A stretch of 64,000 bases of DNA from Acidobacteriota bacterium (GTDB lineage: Bacteria > Acidobacteriota > Blastocatellia > Pyrinomonadales > Pyrinomonadaceae), in the NCBI GenBank assembly GCA_019639115.1, contig JAHBSM010000007.1, forward strand, positions 124,001 to 188,000. The letters are read 5' to 3'. How positions within the stretch are numbered: the stretch's first letter is position 1; each line of letters opens with the position of its first letter. The position numbers were made by a program, and so were the translations under genes. The notes under the pieces were generated by a model, which was given only the letters and a program-made list of their open reading frames with translations, ran no database searches and was not told the DNA's origin. Shown here piece by piece: positions 28,274 through 37,700 of this stretch.

Positions 28274-30192
28274 TGTGCGGTATCGCGGGTTGGATAAACC
28301 TAGACAAAAATAGTCTGAACGCGAATGCCGAACCGGTGCTGCACTCGATGTGCAACGCTATTTTGCATCGCGGGCCGGACAGTGAAGGGATCTGGACGGA
28401 CGACACAGTTTCGCTCGGAATGCGTCGGCTGTCCATCATCGACCTGCATACGGGTGACCAGCCCGTCTATAACTGCGACAAGTCGGTCATCGTCATGATG
28501 AACGGCGAGCTGTACAACTATCGCGAGGTCCGCTCCGCACTCGAAAAGAGTGGCCATAGGTTCACAACTCGGTCCGACACCGAGATACTCCCGCATCTAT
28601 ATGAGGAATACGGCGAGGGTATGCTCGAGCACGTGAACGGGATGTACGCGTTCTCGCTGTGGGACACACGGCAAAAGAAGCTCATCATCGCGCGCGACCG
28701 ATTTGGCGAAAAGCCTCTGTATTACGGTGTTTTTGACAACAAACTGATCTGGGGATCCGAGCCGAAAGCGATCCTCGCGCATCCCGCCGTCACGCCCGAA
28801 CTCGACCTCAACGCGCTCCGGCATTATGTATCGTTCGATTATGTGCCTGCTCCGATGTCTATCTACAAAGGCATCAATAAGCTCCCGGCAGCGCATGTGC
28901 TGACCGTCGAAAGCGGCGAGATCTCCGTCAGGCGATACTGGGACCTTGTATGGAGCAGCGATCAAGCGAGCGGGCCGCAAAACGCAGCAGAAACGTTCGA
29001 TGAAAAGGCTGTTGAATTAGAAGGCTTATTGTCCGACGCTGTCAGGATGCGGCTGGTCTCCGACGTTCCGCTAGGCATTCTTTTATCCGGCGGTATCGAT
29101 TCATCGACGGTTGCCGCTCTGGCTGTTCGCCACGCAACGGAACGCGTAAAGACATTCTCGATCGGATTTGAAGAGGACAGCTTTGACGAATCGAAGTACG
29201 CGCGTCGGGTCGCTAAACATCTGGGAACGGAGCACCACGAGCAGAAACTCTCCGCGGCGACCGCCGGCGATCTGATCGAGGATATCGGCAAGTGGCTCGA
29301 TGAGCCGATGGCTGACGGTTCGCTGATCCCGACTTATATGCTGGCACGTTTTGTCCGCGATCACGTTACCGTAGCTCTCGGCGGCGACGGCGGTGACGAA
29401 CTATTCGCCGGCTACCCGATGTATTACGCGCATAACGTCGCCGCCAAATATCTTGCGATACCATCGTTCATCAGACGCGGCATCATCGAGCCGGTCGTCA
29501 ACGCCCTTCCGGTCTCGACCAGCAATCTGTCGTTCGATTACAAGGCGAAACGCTTTGTCCGCTCGGCAAAGAACGACCTCATATCGCGGCACCACGGATG
29601 GTTCGGTTCGTTCGCGATCGAGCAGCACGACAAGGTGTTCACGAAAGATGTCCTGGCCCGGTCCGATGCCGATATCTACCGCGGCGTCCGGGAACTCGTC
29701 GATGCTTCAGACGCAAAGAACGTCATCGAGAAGGCGCAGTACGCCGACATCAATTACTATCTCGCGGAAGACATTTTGACAAAAGTGGACCGCGCCGCGA
29801 TGGCCGTCAGTTTGGAAACGCGTGCGCCGTTCCTCGATCCCAGGATCGGCCAATTCGCCGCCTCGATCCCGGTCGGATACAAACTCAGAGGAAAGGAAGG
29901 TAAGGTGATCCTCAAAGAGGCGATGAAGCGATCATTGCCCGCCGATATACTCGATCGGCCCAAAAAGGGATTCGGCATACCGATCGCCGAATGGCTGAAA
30001 GGGCGTCTGAACCCGCTCCTTCACGATATGCTTGACCCCTCGCGGCTACGGCGACAAGGCATCTTTGATGCCGAGCACGCTCAGCGGCTCATCGGCGAAC
30101 ACGAATCGGGCAAAGCATCGCACCACAAAGAGCTGTGGACGCTGCTGGTATTCGAGCTGTGGCATGAACGATTCGTTGGCGGCCGAGACTAG
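28273..30192 (+). CDS. asnB: Asparagine synthase (glutamine-hydrolysing) family
   Basis: A 639-aa class II amidotransferase. Cys2 in MCGIAGWINL is the glutaminase nucleophile; the glutamine pocket is seen in MRRLSIIDLHTGDQPV and NGELYNY. The ATP pyrophosphatase domain starts around 255 with the PP-loop LLSGGIDSSTVAALA and contains ALGGDGGDELFAGYP. It converts aspartate to asparagine with glutamine, or in glycan clusters amidates a sugar acid; the operon with a GT2 enzyme makes the latter possible. It ends 52 bp before the peptidase gene. Confidence 0.93.
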   Translation: MCGIAGWINLDKNSLNANAEPVLHSMCNAILHRGPDSEGIWTDDTVSLGMRRLSIIDLHTGDQPVYNCDKSVIVMMNGELYNYREVRSALEKSGHRFTTRSDTEILPHLYEEYGEGMLEHVNGMYAFSLWDTRQKKLIIARDRFGEKPLYYGVFDNKLIWGSEPKAILAHPAVTPELDLNALRHYVSFDYVPAPMSIYKGINKLPAAHVLTVESGEISVRRYWDLVWSSDQASGPQNAAETFDEKAVELEGLLSDAVRMRLVSDVPLGILLSGGIDSSTVAALAVRHATERVKTFSIGFEEDSFDESKYARRVAKHLGTEHHEQKLSAATAGDLIEDIGKWLDEPMADGSLIPTYMLARFVRDHVTVALGGDGGDELFAGYPMYYAHNVAAKYLAIPSFIRRGIIEPVVNALPVSTSNLSFDYKAKRFVRSAKNDLISRHHGWFGSFAIEQHDKVFTKDVLARSDADIYRGVRELVDASDAKNVIEKAQYADINYYLAEDILTKVDRAAMAVSLETRAPFLDPRIGQFAASIPVGYKLRGKEGKVILKEAMKRSLPADILDRPKKGFGIPIAEWLKGRLNPLLHDMLDPSRLRRQGIFDAEHAQRLIGEHESGKASHHKELWTLLVFELWHERFVGGRD

Positions 30193-30243
30193 CCGCGGCC
30201 GAAATAGTTTTAGATATCGACGGCATAGCGTATGATTTGACCT

Positions 30244-31200
30244 ATGGCTGAACTTTATCCTGAGATCGAACCTTTCGACAGCGGCAAGTACGTCGTCTCT
30301 GACCTGCACACGATCTATTACGAGCGAGTCGGTGTTCCGGACGGCATCCCGGTCGTATTTCTTCACGGCGGGCCGGGCGGCGGGCTCGTACCTTCGTATC
30401 GGCAATATTTCGATCCGTCGGCTTTCCACGCGATCTTGTTCGACCAACGCGGTTCCGGGCGATCGACGCCGCATGCGGAGCTGCGCGAAAACACCACTTG
30501 GGACCTGATAAACGACATCGAAGCCCTGCGGAACAAATTCGGCATCGATAAATGGTGCGTTTTCGGCGGCTCATGGGGTTCGACGCTGAGCCTTGCCTAT
30601 GCGATCAGCCATCCGGATCGATGTCTCGGGCTCATCCTTCGGGGCATTTTCCTGACGAGGAGAAAAGAGCTCGAATGGTTCTATCAATACGGGGCGTCTG
30701 AGATATTTCCGGATTTTTGGGAACGCTTTCGTGACGAGATTCCTGAGGATGAGAGGCATGATTTCATCTCGGCATATCACAAACGGCTCACCAGTGAGGA
30801 TGAGTCGGTCCGCCTGTCGGCCGCACGCGCCTGGAGCGTTTGGGAAGGTTCGACCTCAAAGCTGTACCCGAGCCAGGACCTGATGGATCATTGGGAAGGC
30901 GCTCACGAAGCTCTGAGCCTGGCACGGATCGAGTGTCATTACTTTACTAACAATTCTTTCTTTCCGTCGGAGAATTACCTGCTTGAGAATGTGGACAAGA
31001 TCCGGCATATCCCGACGGTCATCGTTCAGGGACGTTACGACGTGGTGTGCCCGATAACGTCTGCGTGGGACCTGCATAAAGCGTTCCCTGAAGCCCATCT
31101 GGAGATCGTCCCGGACGCCGGCCATTCGGTAAGCGAACCAGGCATCACGTCGGCGCTAGTCGGTGCGATGGATCGCATTCGCGACGCCGCCCGGAGATGA
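30244..31200 (+). CDS. pip: Prolyl aminopeptidase (alpha/beta hydrolase, S33)
   Basis: A 318-aa cytoplasmic enzyme that removes N-terminal proline. The oxyanion motif is LHGGPGGG; the nucleophile elbow is GGSWGSTLSLAYA; Asp lies in VQGRYDVVCP and His in PDAGHSVSEPG. The FDQRGSGRSTPHAELRENTT region is diagnostic for S33 proline iminopeptidases. It starts 52 bp after the glycan cluster and may be read through from it, but its role is in peptide turnover. Confidence 0.94.
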   Translation: MAELYPEIEPFDSGKYVVSDLHTIYYERVGVPDGIPVVFLHGGPGGGLVPSYRQYFDPSAFHAILFDQRGSGRSTPHAELRENTTWDLINDIEALRNKFGIDKWCVFGGSWGSTLSLAYAISHPDRCLGLILRGIFLTRRKELEWFYQYGASEIFPDFWERFRDEIPEDERHDFISAYHKRLTSEDESVRLSAARAWSVWEGSTSKLYPSQDLMDHWEGAHEALSLARIECHYFTNNSFFPSENYLLENVDKIRHIPTVIVQGRYDVVCPITSAWDLHKAFPEAHLEIVPDAGHSVSEPGITSALVGAMDRIRDAARR

Positions 31201-31227
31201 CCGAACCGGACATGAACAGGAACAGTA

Positions 31228-31256
31228 TTAACATTTCGGGTTTTTGGCGTTATGAT
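31228..31256 (+). promoter_or_regulatory. Sigma70-type promoter of tatA
   Basis: TTAACA and TATGAT, each one base from consensus, are separated by exactly 17 bp. Transcription should begin near 31263, giving a leader of about 26 nt that contains GAGAGG ten bases before the tatA ATG. Confidence 0.75.
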
Positions 31257-31288
31257 AGTGTGTTGTAAACCCGAGAGGTCACCGTGCC

Positions 31289-31576
31289 ATGAACATCTTA
31301 CTTTTCATCTTTAACAGCCCGCAGGAATGGATACTTGTCATTTTGGTAGTGTTCCTGCTCTTTGGTGCGACGCGGCTGCCGCAGCTCGCTAAGTCGCTCG
31401 GCCAGACCCGTAAAGCTTTTAAGGACGGTATGCGCGAGGCTGAGGAAGAAGAAAAACGCGAGGCCGAGGCCCGACAACAGATCTCGCCGGCACCTGTGAC
31501 ACCGCAGATCAGCGAATTGAGCGACGAGGCTCTGGCTGAGGAACTGCGGCGTCGTGCCGAGACTAAACAAGCCTGA
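31289..31576 (+). CDS. tatA: Sec-independent translocase TatA/TatE family
   Basis: A 95-aa single-pass protein of the twin-arginine translocation pore. The N-terminal helix is WILVILVVFLLFGATRLPQL, with the hallmark FGATRLPQLAKSLGQ hinge, followed by an amphipathic helix and a charged, Glu-rich tail. No tatB or tatC is adjacent. Its promoter is near-consensus. The Tat-exported amine oxidase in this window would be one client. Confidence 0.92.
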   Translation: MNILLFIFNSPQEWILVILVVFLLFGATRLPQLAKSLGQTRKAFKDGMREAEEEEKREAEARQQISPAPVTPQISELSDEALAEELRRRAETKQA

Positions 31577-31657
31577 TCTTTTTCGAGATTTCCTGCAGAT
31601 CGAGCGGCAGCTTTGCTAGATGCGAAGCTGCTTTATTGTATTCGGCCGTTTGAGCGC

Positions 31658-32452
31658 CTAACCCTTTTCACCGGTCAGCAGCGTAGCCTTCAACGAGAAC
31701 CGGAACGAAAGCATACCGTCCTCTTCGTCGATCAATCTAGTGAGTCCTTGGTTGACACGTTCGATCTCGTCATCTGAGAACGAACCGATCCATTGCGGCA
31801 TCAGGAAATCGGCGATCAGCGGCGACTCGACGAAGGCTCCGCCGTTCTCGAACTCGAATATCTCGTTCACGGTCTCGACCCTCACATTCACAAGCCCCGC
31901 GTCGCGGGCGGCTTGTTCGAGCGCCTCTACGGTCGGCAGGCCGCTCACCATGGATTCGGCTGCGGCACCGTCGTCACCGAGGCCTTCCTCGAACATCACT
32001 TCCCAAAGCAGCGAGAATATCTCGCCAAAACTGCCCGCCGACGGCAGGAACACCGCGACGTCGCCTCCAACGCGGGCCAAACGGGCGGCTTCGCCTATAG
32101 CGTCGGCCGCTGCATCCGGAGCAACGAGCGAGGCATCGGCTATGACCGCGTCAAACGCATCGTCGTCGAACCTGATCGACGAGATCTCGACACCCGAACG
32201 GACCGCGGCGGCCTTTTCTGAAGCTATCGCAAGCAGATCGTCGTCCTCGACTGACGCAAAGATCGTTGCCTTTTCGCCATACTTCTCTTCCAAAGCCATC
32301 GCGTGGCCTGCGGTGCCGGCGTTTATATAGAGAACATTTTCGGAATCCGACAGGTCGAGGTGTTTATCTACCAGATCGGCGAATCGCTGGGTCCAGTCGC
32401 CTGCCAAATAGAGGTCTCTTAGAAAGGCCAGTTCTTTCTGCGTCTTTGCCAT
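31658..32452 (-). CDS. SAM-methyltransferase-like protein with degenerate motif I
   Basis: About 264 aa from the Met before AKTQKELAFLRDLYL; a start at 32500 would overlap the divergent SDR gene. The fold is methyltransferase-like: VLYINAGTAGHAMALEEKYG stands in for motif I but lacks the usual acidic ExGxGxG, and FDAVIADASLVAP stands for motif IV. The chain is unusually acidic. It may bind SAM weakly or be a non-catalytic relative. It ends 81 bp after tatA (convergent), in a gap showing no further gene. Confidence 0.7.
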   Translation of the reverse strand: MAKTQKELAFLRDLYLAGDWTQRFADLVDKHLDLSDSENVLYINAGTAGHAMALEEKYGEKATIFASVEDDDLLAIASEKAAAVRSGVEISSIRFDDDAFDAVIADASLVAPDAAADAIGEAARLARVGGDVAVFLPSAGSFGEIFSLLWEVMFEEGLGDDGAAAESMVSGLPTVEALEQAARDAGLVNVRVETVNEIFEFENGGAFVESPLIADFLMPQWIGSFSDDEIERVNQGLTRLIDEEDGMLSFRFSLKATLLTGEKG

Positions 32453-32488
32453 ATCTCCATCGTAGTAAGAGAATGTCCAATAGTAAAT

Positions 32489-33262
32489 ATGAGCAAACAC
32501 ATACGCGATCTATTCGATCTAGAGGGCCGGGCGGCGATCGTTACGGGCGGTTCGAGAGGTATTGGAAAGGAGATGGCCGAAGCCCTGGCCGAGGCCGGGG
32601 CGAGCTTGATGCTCTGCGCCCGCCGACGCGAATGGCTCGACGAGACCGTGACGGAGTTCGCCGGCCGCGGATTCAACGCCATCGGCAAGGTCTGTGATGT
32701 ATCTAACGAGGATGAGGTCCGGGCTGTCGTTGACTCGACGGCCAGGCATTTCGGCTCGGTCGATATACTGGTCAACAACGCAGGCGTCTCGTGGGGAGCG
32801 ATGCCGGAGGATATGACCCTCGAACAATGGCAAAAGGTCATCGATGTGAATCTGACCGGCTGCTTTCTTATGGCACAGGCAGCCGGCCGCGAGATGCTCA
32901 AGGCCGGAAAAGGCTCGATCATAAACATCGCTTCGATCGCGGGGATGACATCGTCCGCAAATGGCCCGTTCTACGCCGGTTATGCCGCGAGCAAAGCCGG
33001 ACTGATCGGGCTGACGCGTGAACTTGCGGCAAGCTGGGGACGACGCGGGATCCGCGTCAATGCCATAGCGCCGGGATTCTTTCATTCACGCCTGGCTGAT
33101 GCGGTGATCGATATCTACGAGCGGTCGATACAGGAGAACAATGTGATCCCGCGCGTAGGTGAGGCAGGAGAACTCAAAGGTGTGACCGTCTTTCTCGCGT
33201 CCGATGCATCAAGCTACATCACGGGCCAGACGATCGCGGTGGACGGCGGGATGACCGTATAG
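32489..33262 (+). CDS. Short-chain dehydrogenase/reductase (gluconate 5-dehydrogenase/FabG-like)
   Basis: A 257-aa classical SDR. The cofactor motif is VTGGSRGIGKEMAEALAEAG, with Arg residues after the second strand (LCARRREW) favouring NADPH. NNAGVSWG, the catalytic Ser of NIASIAGMTSS and the YAASKAG motif are present, and the end TGQTIAVDGGMTV is typical. The closest pattern is sugar-acid or 3-oxoacyl reductases; the substrate is not defined by sequence. It diverges from the methyltransferase-like gene. Confidence 0.9.
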   Translation: MSKHIRDLFDLEGRAAIVTGGSRGIGKEMAEALAEAGASLMLCARRREWLDETVTEFAGRGFNAIGKVCDVSNEDEVRAVVDSTARHFGSVDILVNNAGVSWGAMPEDMTLEQWQKVIDVNLTGCFLMAQAAGREMLKAGKGSIINIASIAGMTSSANGPFYAGYAASKAGLIGLTRELAASWGRRGIRVNAIAPGFFHSRLADAVIDIYERSIQENNVIPRVGEAGELKGVTVFLASDASSYITGQTIAVDGGMTV

Positions 33263-33298
33263 GCCGAGCGATGCGGTATCGGCATTCGCGGCGGAACT

Positions 33299-34009
33299 TT
33301 ACTTGGCAAAATGGAACCCGCCAAATACGTCCGGGACGTGAAAATTCGGCTTTTCGGTCCGTGTCGGACGCCAAGCCAGATATCCGCGTCCGGGGTCTCG
33401 TCCGACGCAGCGAAATAGATTTCCCATCCACAGATCGCCGGTCTTTGGGGCTTTTCCTAATGCCGAGAACGGTATCTTCATAGCCATCACGACCTTGCCA
33501 TCCTCGGTTCGTACTGCCGAACTCATACCTGATGCATATTCCCAGTCAGTCTTACGTTCGGTCGGCGTCACTTCGATCCCGAGATCGATCCATTCTCCGG
33601 TGGGAGCCAGTTCAAACTCGAAATACTTGTGCGGTTTCGCCCGATCCGGCGCTATGAAGATCTCGAGAACGTCGCGGTCCCAGAGGCCGATCGTCTTGCG
33701 TTTGAGATCCGGGCTTTTGCTCACAACGAGCGGTTCATTTTGTTCCGCGTCAAATTTGATATAGAGATATTTAGCGGACCACAGAAGCGCGGCTTTGAAT
33801 CGGCGGCCGGACGGCGCCGGTTCACCGGACCAATACCGATCCACGACGGTCCAATGGGCACGTTTCCATGCCGCGTCATCCAGGCGGCCGATATCTAGGT
33901 CCTTTGCTATCCATTTAGCGTCGAGCGTGGTGATCATGCTGTTCTGCGGATAGGCCGCTGCGGCGAACGTCAACATAACCACGCTAAGCAGGATGATCAT
34001 CGTTCGCAT
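33299..34009 (-). CDS. Secreted carbohydrate-binding CBM9-like protein
   Basis: A 236-aa exported protein with a signal peptide ending near AAAAYPQ. The body matches the CBM9-like/DOMON beta-sandwich: LDDAAWKRAHW, LLWSAKYLYIKFDAEQ, WDRDVLEIFIAP and the late KIPFSALG and GNLFRCV. Such proteins bind sugars or haem-like ligands; no catalytic residues are visible. It is the last gene of the minus-strand run starting with hldD, 45 bp after ubiB. Confidence 0.82.
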   Translation of the reverse strand: MRTMIILLSVVMLTFAAAAYPQNSMITTLDAKWIAKDLDIGRLDDAAWKRAHWTVVDRYWSGEPAPSGRRFKAALLWSAKYLYIKFDAEQNEPLVVSKSPDLKRKTIGLWDRDVLEIFIAPDRAKPHKYFEFELAPTGEWIDLGIEVTPTERKTDWEYASGMSSAVRTEDGKVVMAMKIPFSALGKAPKTGDLWMGNLFRCVGRDPGRGYLAWRPTRTEKPNFHVPDVFGGFHFAK

Positions 34010-34054
34010 AAACTCATCGTGCCGGCCGTCGTCGCAAGCGACGCCCCGGGGCGA

Positions 34055-35767
34055 TCAGTTTTGCGAGTTCAGGACGGTTCTGATCGCCATCTTAGCAAGT
34101 TTCCATGTCCGATCCCAATCGATCGCGCCGTCGGTGCCGCGGCCCATCAGTTTGTCTATAAAGGCCTTGCGGAAATCGCGGCCTTCGCGGCGGAGCATGA
34201 ATTCCTTTGCGTACGGCTTTGCCGTCTCAAAGAAATTGAACTCAGGATCAGTAATGATGCCGATGCCCTCGAGCGTCATCAGCGCCCGCATAATATAAGT
34301 GAAATTCGACGGCAGCCGGAACGGATAGTCGTACATCACGTCGGCAAGGTCGTAGGTCAGCTCTTTGAAGTTGACATCCTTGAGTTTCAGGTTGAAATGA
34401 AACTCGAACATACGCTCGACGACAGGTTTGACGACCGCATGCGGCGTACCCGGCTTGAGGAAATCCAGGTCGATCAGGTCCTGAGCGATCCCGGCCGGAT
34501 CTTTATCGACAACGTGGAAAAATGCGTCGATCATCTTAGCCTGCAGCCGCGGAGAGATCCTGCCCACCATTCCAAAATCAAAGAACGCGAGACGGCCGTC
34601 CGGCATTACCAGCAGGTTGCCGGGATGCGGATCAGCGTGAAAGAAACCATCCTCGAGGAGCTGCTTCAGATAGGTTTTGATCAGCAGCCGATTGACCTTG
34701 GACGGAGAGATGTTGAGCCGGGCCTGTTCCTCGAGGTCCGTCACCTTGGTGCCGTGAATGAATTCCATCGTCAGCACCTTTGAGGTGGTCATCGCCCAAT
34801 GGATCTTAGGCACGTGGACGTTTGACCAATCAATAAAATTCTGCCGGAACCGCTCGGCGTTGCGGCCTTCGGCGGCGTAGTCCATCTCTTCGTGGATCGT
34901 CACGTCAAATTCTCGCAGCATCCCGGTCCAGTCCGCGTTCTCATTCAATTGCGGAAAACGTTCGGCAAAACCGGCTACTTTCTTCAGGATGACGATGTCT
35001 CCCTTGATAGTAGCGTCGAGATTCGGCCGCTGCACTTTGACCGCGACCTCTTCGCCCGAGAACAGCCGTGCACGATACACCTGCCCTAGCGAAGCGGCGG
35101 CGACCGGTTCGAGCTCAAATTCAGCATAGGCCTCGTTCAACTTCTTGCCGAGTTCGTGCTCGATGATCGCAAACGCGACATCGTTGGGAAACGGCGGGAC
35201 CTGATCGACCAGCGTCCCCAATTCTTTTACGAAAGGCAGCGGCAGAAGGTCTGCACGGGTTCCCATCGACTGGCCAATTTTGATGAATGTCGGGCCCAAT
35301 TTGATGAGCTTTTCTTTTAGCCAAACCGCTTGCTTCTCTTGATTTGCCACGCGGTCGGTCCCGGTCCCAAGAAAGATCCGCCGCAGGGCTCGGAGAAACG
35401 TCTGGAGCAGCCACACTCGGAGCCCATAGAGCTTTTCGCCATAGTAGGCCGCGCGCGTCAATTCCAGAGCTCGCTTGAGTCGTTCGGATCTGCGTTTGTC
35501 CTGATGTTTGAAGTGTATGTCGAGTTGGTCAAGGTAAAGATAAAGCGACAGCATCGCGATCACCTTGCCAACCTGATAAAGCCGCAAATAGCCCTTGATG
35601 CCGTGGTAGCGGCCTTCAACGGCCGATTCGACTCGCTGCAGTTGACGCTCTTCGGCTATCAGGTCAACGTTGCCGGCACGCTTTGCGATCGCGAGTTCAC
35701 CCGTCGGTACGAACGGTCCTTCTATCCTGTGGCCGGACAATTGGTCTTTCGTTGCGATCTCGTTCAT
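34055..35767 (-). CDS. ubiB: UbiB/AarF (ABC1) atypical kinase
   Basis: A 570-aa protein-kinase-like protein used in quinone biosynthesis or lipid distribution. The family KxGQ motif is in GPTFIKIGQSMGTRADLLP, the Ala-rich nucleotide loop in VAAASLGQVYRARLFSG, and the metal and catalytic Asp in HADPHPGNLLVMPDG and FFDFGMVG. Unlike E. coli UbiB, no clear pair of C-terminal transmembrane helices is seen. It starts 3 nt after the VOC gene, inside the hldD-to-CBM9 operon. Confidence 0.9.
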   Translation of the reverse strand: MNEIATKDQLSGHRIEGPFVPTGELAIAKRAGNVDLIAEERQLQRVESAVEGRYHGIKGYLRLYQVGKVIAMLSLYLYLDQLDIHFKHQDKRRSERLKRALELTRAAYYGEKLYGLRVWLLQTFLRALRRIFLGTGTDRVANQEKQAVWLKEKLIKLGPTFIKIGQSMGTRADLLPLPFVKELGTLVDQVPPFPNDVAFAIIEHELGKKLNEAYAEFELEPVAAASLGQVYRARLFSGEEVAVKVQRPNLDATIKGDIVILKKVAGFAERFPQLNENADWTGMLREFDVTIHEEMDYAAEGRNAERFRQNFIDWSNVHVPKIHWAMTTSKVLTMEFIHGTKVTDLEEQARLNISPSKVNRLLIKTYLKQLLEDGFFHADPHPGNLLVMPDGRLAFFDFGMVGRISPRLQAKMIDAFFHVVDKDPAGIAQDLIDLDFLKPGTPHAVVKPVVERMFEFHFNLKLKDVNFKELTYDLADVMYDYPFRLPSNFTYIMRALMTLEGIGIITDPEFNFFETAKPYAKEFMLRREGRDFRKAFIDKLMGRGTDGAIDWDRTWKLAKMAIRTVLNSQN

Positions 35768-35770
35768 CTA

Positions 35771-36136
35771 TCAGCTATCGATCTCCTGCCCGAACTGCAG
35801 CATGTAACCGTTGTTATCGTAGACGGCAAACTCGCGCATCCCATACGGAAAGTCTTCGATGCCGTAAACGACGCGCGTTCTGTCCGCGACCTGATCCCAG
35901 ATGCCGTCCACGTCATCGGTCGTAAAATAGAACGAACCAGTAAACCCGAGCCCGTCGTGCGGCATATGCTGATTTGGCCTACAGAACATCACGCCGACGC
36001 CATCCCTGGATACGGAAGCCCAACCCTGATCTTGATCGAGCGCGTCGCACTCGAACCCGAGGACGCCGGTGTAGAACGCGACCGAGCCTTCGAGGTCCTC
36101 GGTCCAAATCATCGGTCGCAGCTCATTAAATCTCAT
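35771..36136 (-). CDS. VOC (glyoxalase/bleomycin-resistance) family protein
   Basis: A 121-aa vicinal-oxygen-chelate protein. It has the paired beta-alpha-beta-beta-beta modules: VAFYTGVLGFECDALDQDQG in the first half and GSFYFTTDDVDGIWDQV in the second, ending NNGYMLQFGQE. Its ATG overlaps the ribF stop (ATGA) and its stop is 3 nt from ubiB, so the three are co-translated. The substrate is unknown; family members include lyases, dioxygenases and drug-binding proteins. Confidence 0.85.
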   Translation of the reverse strand: MRFNELRPMIWTEDLEGSVAFYTGVLGFECDALDQDQGWASVSRDGVGVMFCRPNQHMPHDGLGFTGSFYFTTDDVDGIWDQVADRTRVVYGIEDFPYGMREFAVYDNNGYMLQFGQEIDS

Positions 36137-37086
36137 AGGACCGCCAGCATGTTCCTTACGCCCTGATGCCCGAAATAGTTCCTCGCCCGCCGTGTATCGG
36201 CCTCGATCTGAGCCTTTAACTCCCCTATTCCATTGAACTTACGCTCGTCTCGAATGCGATGCAAAAATCGCACGCGGAGAACATCGCCGTACAGATCGCC
36301 GTCGAAATCAAAAATATAGGATTCGATGGACGGCTCGGCATCGGATTCGAAAGTAGGCCTGACGCCTATATTGGTAATGCTGCGTCGCCACACACCGTCC
36401 ACCAGCGTCGCGGTGGCATAAACGCCAAATCGCGGTATCACTCTGTTCCGAGGGCGAAGATTCGCGGTCGGGAAACCTATCGTCCGGCCGCGTTGAACAC
36501 CTCGTTCGATCACGCCCTCAACCCCGTACGGACGGCCGAGCATTCTCCTGGCCATATTGACGCGGCCCTCGGCCAGCAAACCGCGGATCGCCGACGAACT
36601 TATGCGGCGGCCGCGAAGCTGGACCTCCTCCACCTCATCCGCTCGAAAGCCGAGTTCCTTGCTCATACGCCGCAGAAGCTCGATGTTGCCTCCGCGTCCT
36701 TTGCCGAACGCAAATCCGCTGCCGAGATAGACCTCGCGGGCATGGAGCCGATCACGAACGATGTTCCTGAGGAAATCCTCGGCCGGTTGTGCCGCAAATT
36801 CGTCGTCGAATTTGACGACGATCGTTTGTTCGAGGCCCAGCACTTCGAGATTTGCGAGGCGCTGATCAAGGGTTTGCAGCATCGGCGGCGCAGACTCGGG
36901 GTGGAGCACAGCCCGCGGATGAGGATCGAACGTGATCGCCGTCGGTACGGCGCCGACAGCAGCCGCACGTTCGACAACACGCGCCATTATCCGCTGGTGT
37001 CCCAGATGCAGCCCGTCGAAAACACCGAGCGTCAATACCGTAGGTTTTGCTATGTTGGCGTTGTCGGTACCGTGGAAAATCTTCAT
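36133..37086 (-). CDS. ribF: Bifunctional riboflavin kinase/FAD synthetase
   Basis: A 317-aa enzyme converting riboflavin to FMN and FAD. The FAD synthetase domain has the nucleotidyl-transfer motif LGVFDGLHLGHQRIMARV and the SSSAIRGLLAEGRV motif. The riboflavin kinase domain begins around 185, with GRTIGFPTANL carrying the PTAN motif. The flavin-dependent monooxygenase, amine oxidase and TrxB in this window depend on its product. It is coupled to the VOC gene downstream and lies 37 bp after an unknown gene. Confidence 0.95.
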   Translation of the reverse strand: MKIFHGTDNANIAKPTVLTLGVFDGLHLGHQRIMARVVERAAAVGAVPTAITFDPHPRAVLHPESAPPMLQTLDQRLANLEVLGLEQTIVVKFDDEFAAQPAEDFLRNIVRDRLHAREVYLGSGFAFGKGRGGNIELLRRMSKELGFRADEVEEVQLRGRRISSSAIRGLLAEGRVNMARRMLGRPYGVEGVIERGVQRGRTIGFPTANLRPRNRVIPRFGVYATATLVDGVWRRSITNIGVRPTFESDAEPSIESYIFDFDGDLYGDVLRVRFLHRIRDERKFNGIGELKAQIEADTRRARNYFGHQGVRNMLAVL

Positions 37087-37123
37087 AGTTCAGAAGCCCG
37101 TGTGACCATTTCATTTCGGCGTA

Positions 37124-37690
37124 TCAATTGGGGATCAGCATTTGAGCTCGATCGAGGGCCAGGACGCGATAGGCCGGCCTTCGGGCCTTTCGGTATTCGT
37201 CGCTGTGACTCAGGGCCGGGTAACCATTCGGCTTTGTGGCCGTATCCAGCCGCAGCCACTCTTTGTGATCCAGGCCAACCGTACCTGACTTTCTCAAGCG
37301 TCGGCCAAGTTCCGTCCATGCTTCGACGAACGCAGACGGATCAGGCCTTCGGTCATTGACGCTGCCGAGAAAAGCATCCAGGAGATCGTCCGGCTTACCG
37401 CCCGCAGCCCTGAATGGGCGAAGATTCAGCCGGCCGATGCTCCCGTCAGGACAAAGCGGCTCCCAGAGATTCTCACCCTTGGGCTCATCGCCCATCGACG
37501 TCAACTCGGCATCGAGCCGTTCCTTGGCGACATCGCGGCTCGGCGCGGCGTGTTCGCCTCCCATCGTGGCTTGATAGAGATATTTGTAGGCATCCTCGAC
37601 CCGTACGGAAGGATCCGCTTTCCATTTCGGCATAGCGAAATCGAGCAATGCTATCGGCAAACACATGAGTATCAACGGCAGCTTGAGCAT
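37124..37690 (-). CDS. Hypothetical protein, probably exported or membrane-anchored
   Basis: A 188-aa protein. A hydrophobic N-terminus (LKLPLILMCLPIALLDFAM) may be a signal or anchor. The body has VEDAYKYLYQATMGGEHA and a tail containing NGYPALSHSDEYRKARRPAYRVL; both look conserved in style, but I do not recognise a family. It begins 10 bp after hldD and ends 37 bp before ribF, so it belongs to that operon. Confidence 0.7.
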   Translation of the reverse strand: MLKLPLILMCLPIALLDFAMPKWKADPSVRVEDAYKYLYQATMGGEHAAPSRDVAKERLDAELTSMGDEPKGENLWEPLCPDGSIGRLNLRPFRAAGGKPDDLLDAFLGSVNDRRPDPSAFVEAWTELGRRLRKSGTVGLDHKEWLRLDTATKPNGYPALSHSDEYRKARRPAYRVLALDRAQMLIPN

Positions 37691-37700
37691 AAGGGCACGG

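Noticed and set aside
36259..37359. Plus-strand open frame of 366 codons
   Set aside because: Antisense to ribF and its upstream neighbour; no recognisable motif.
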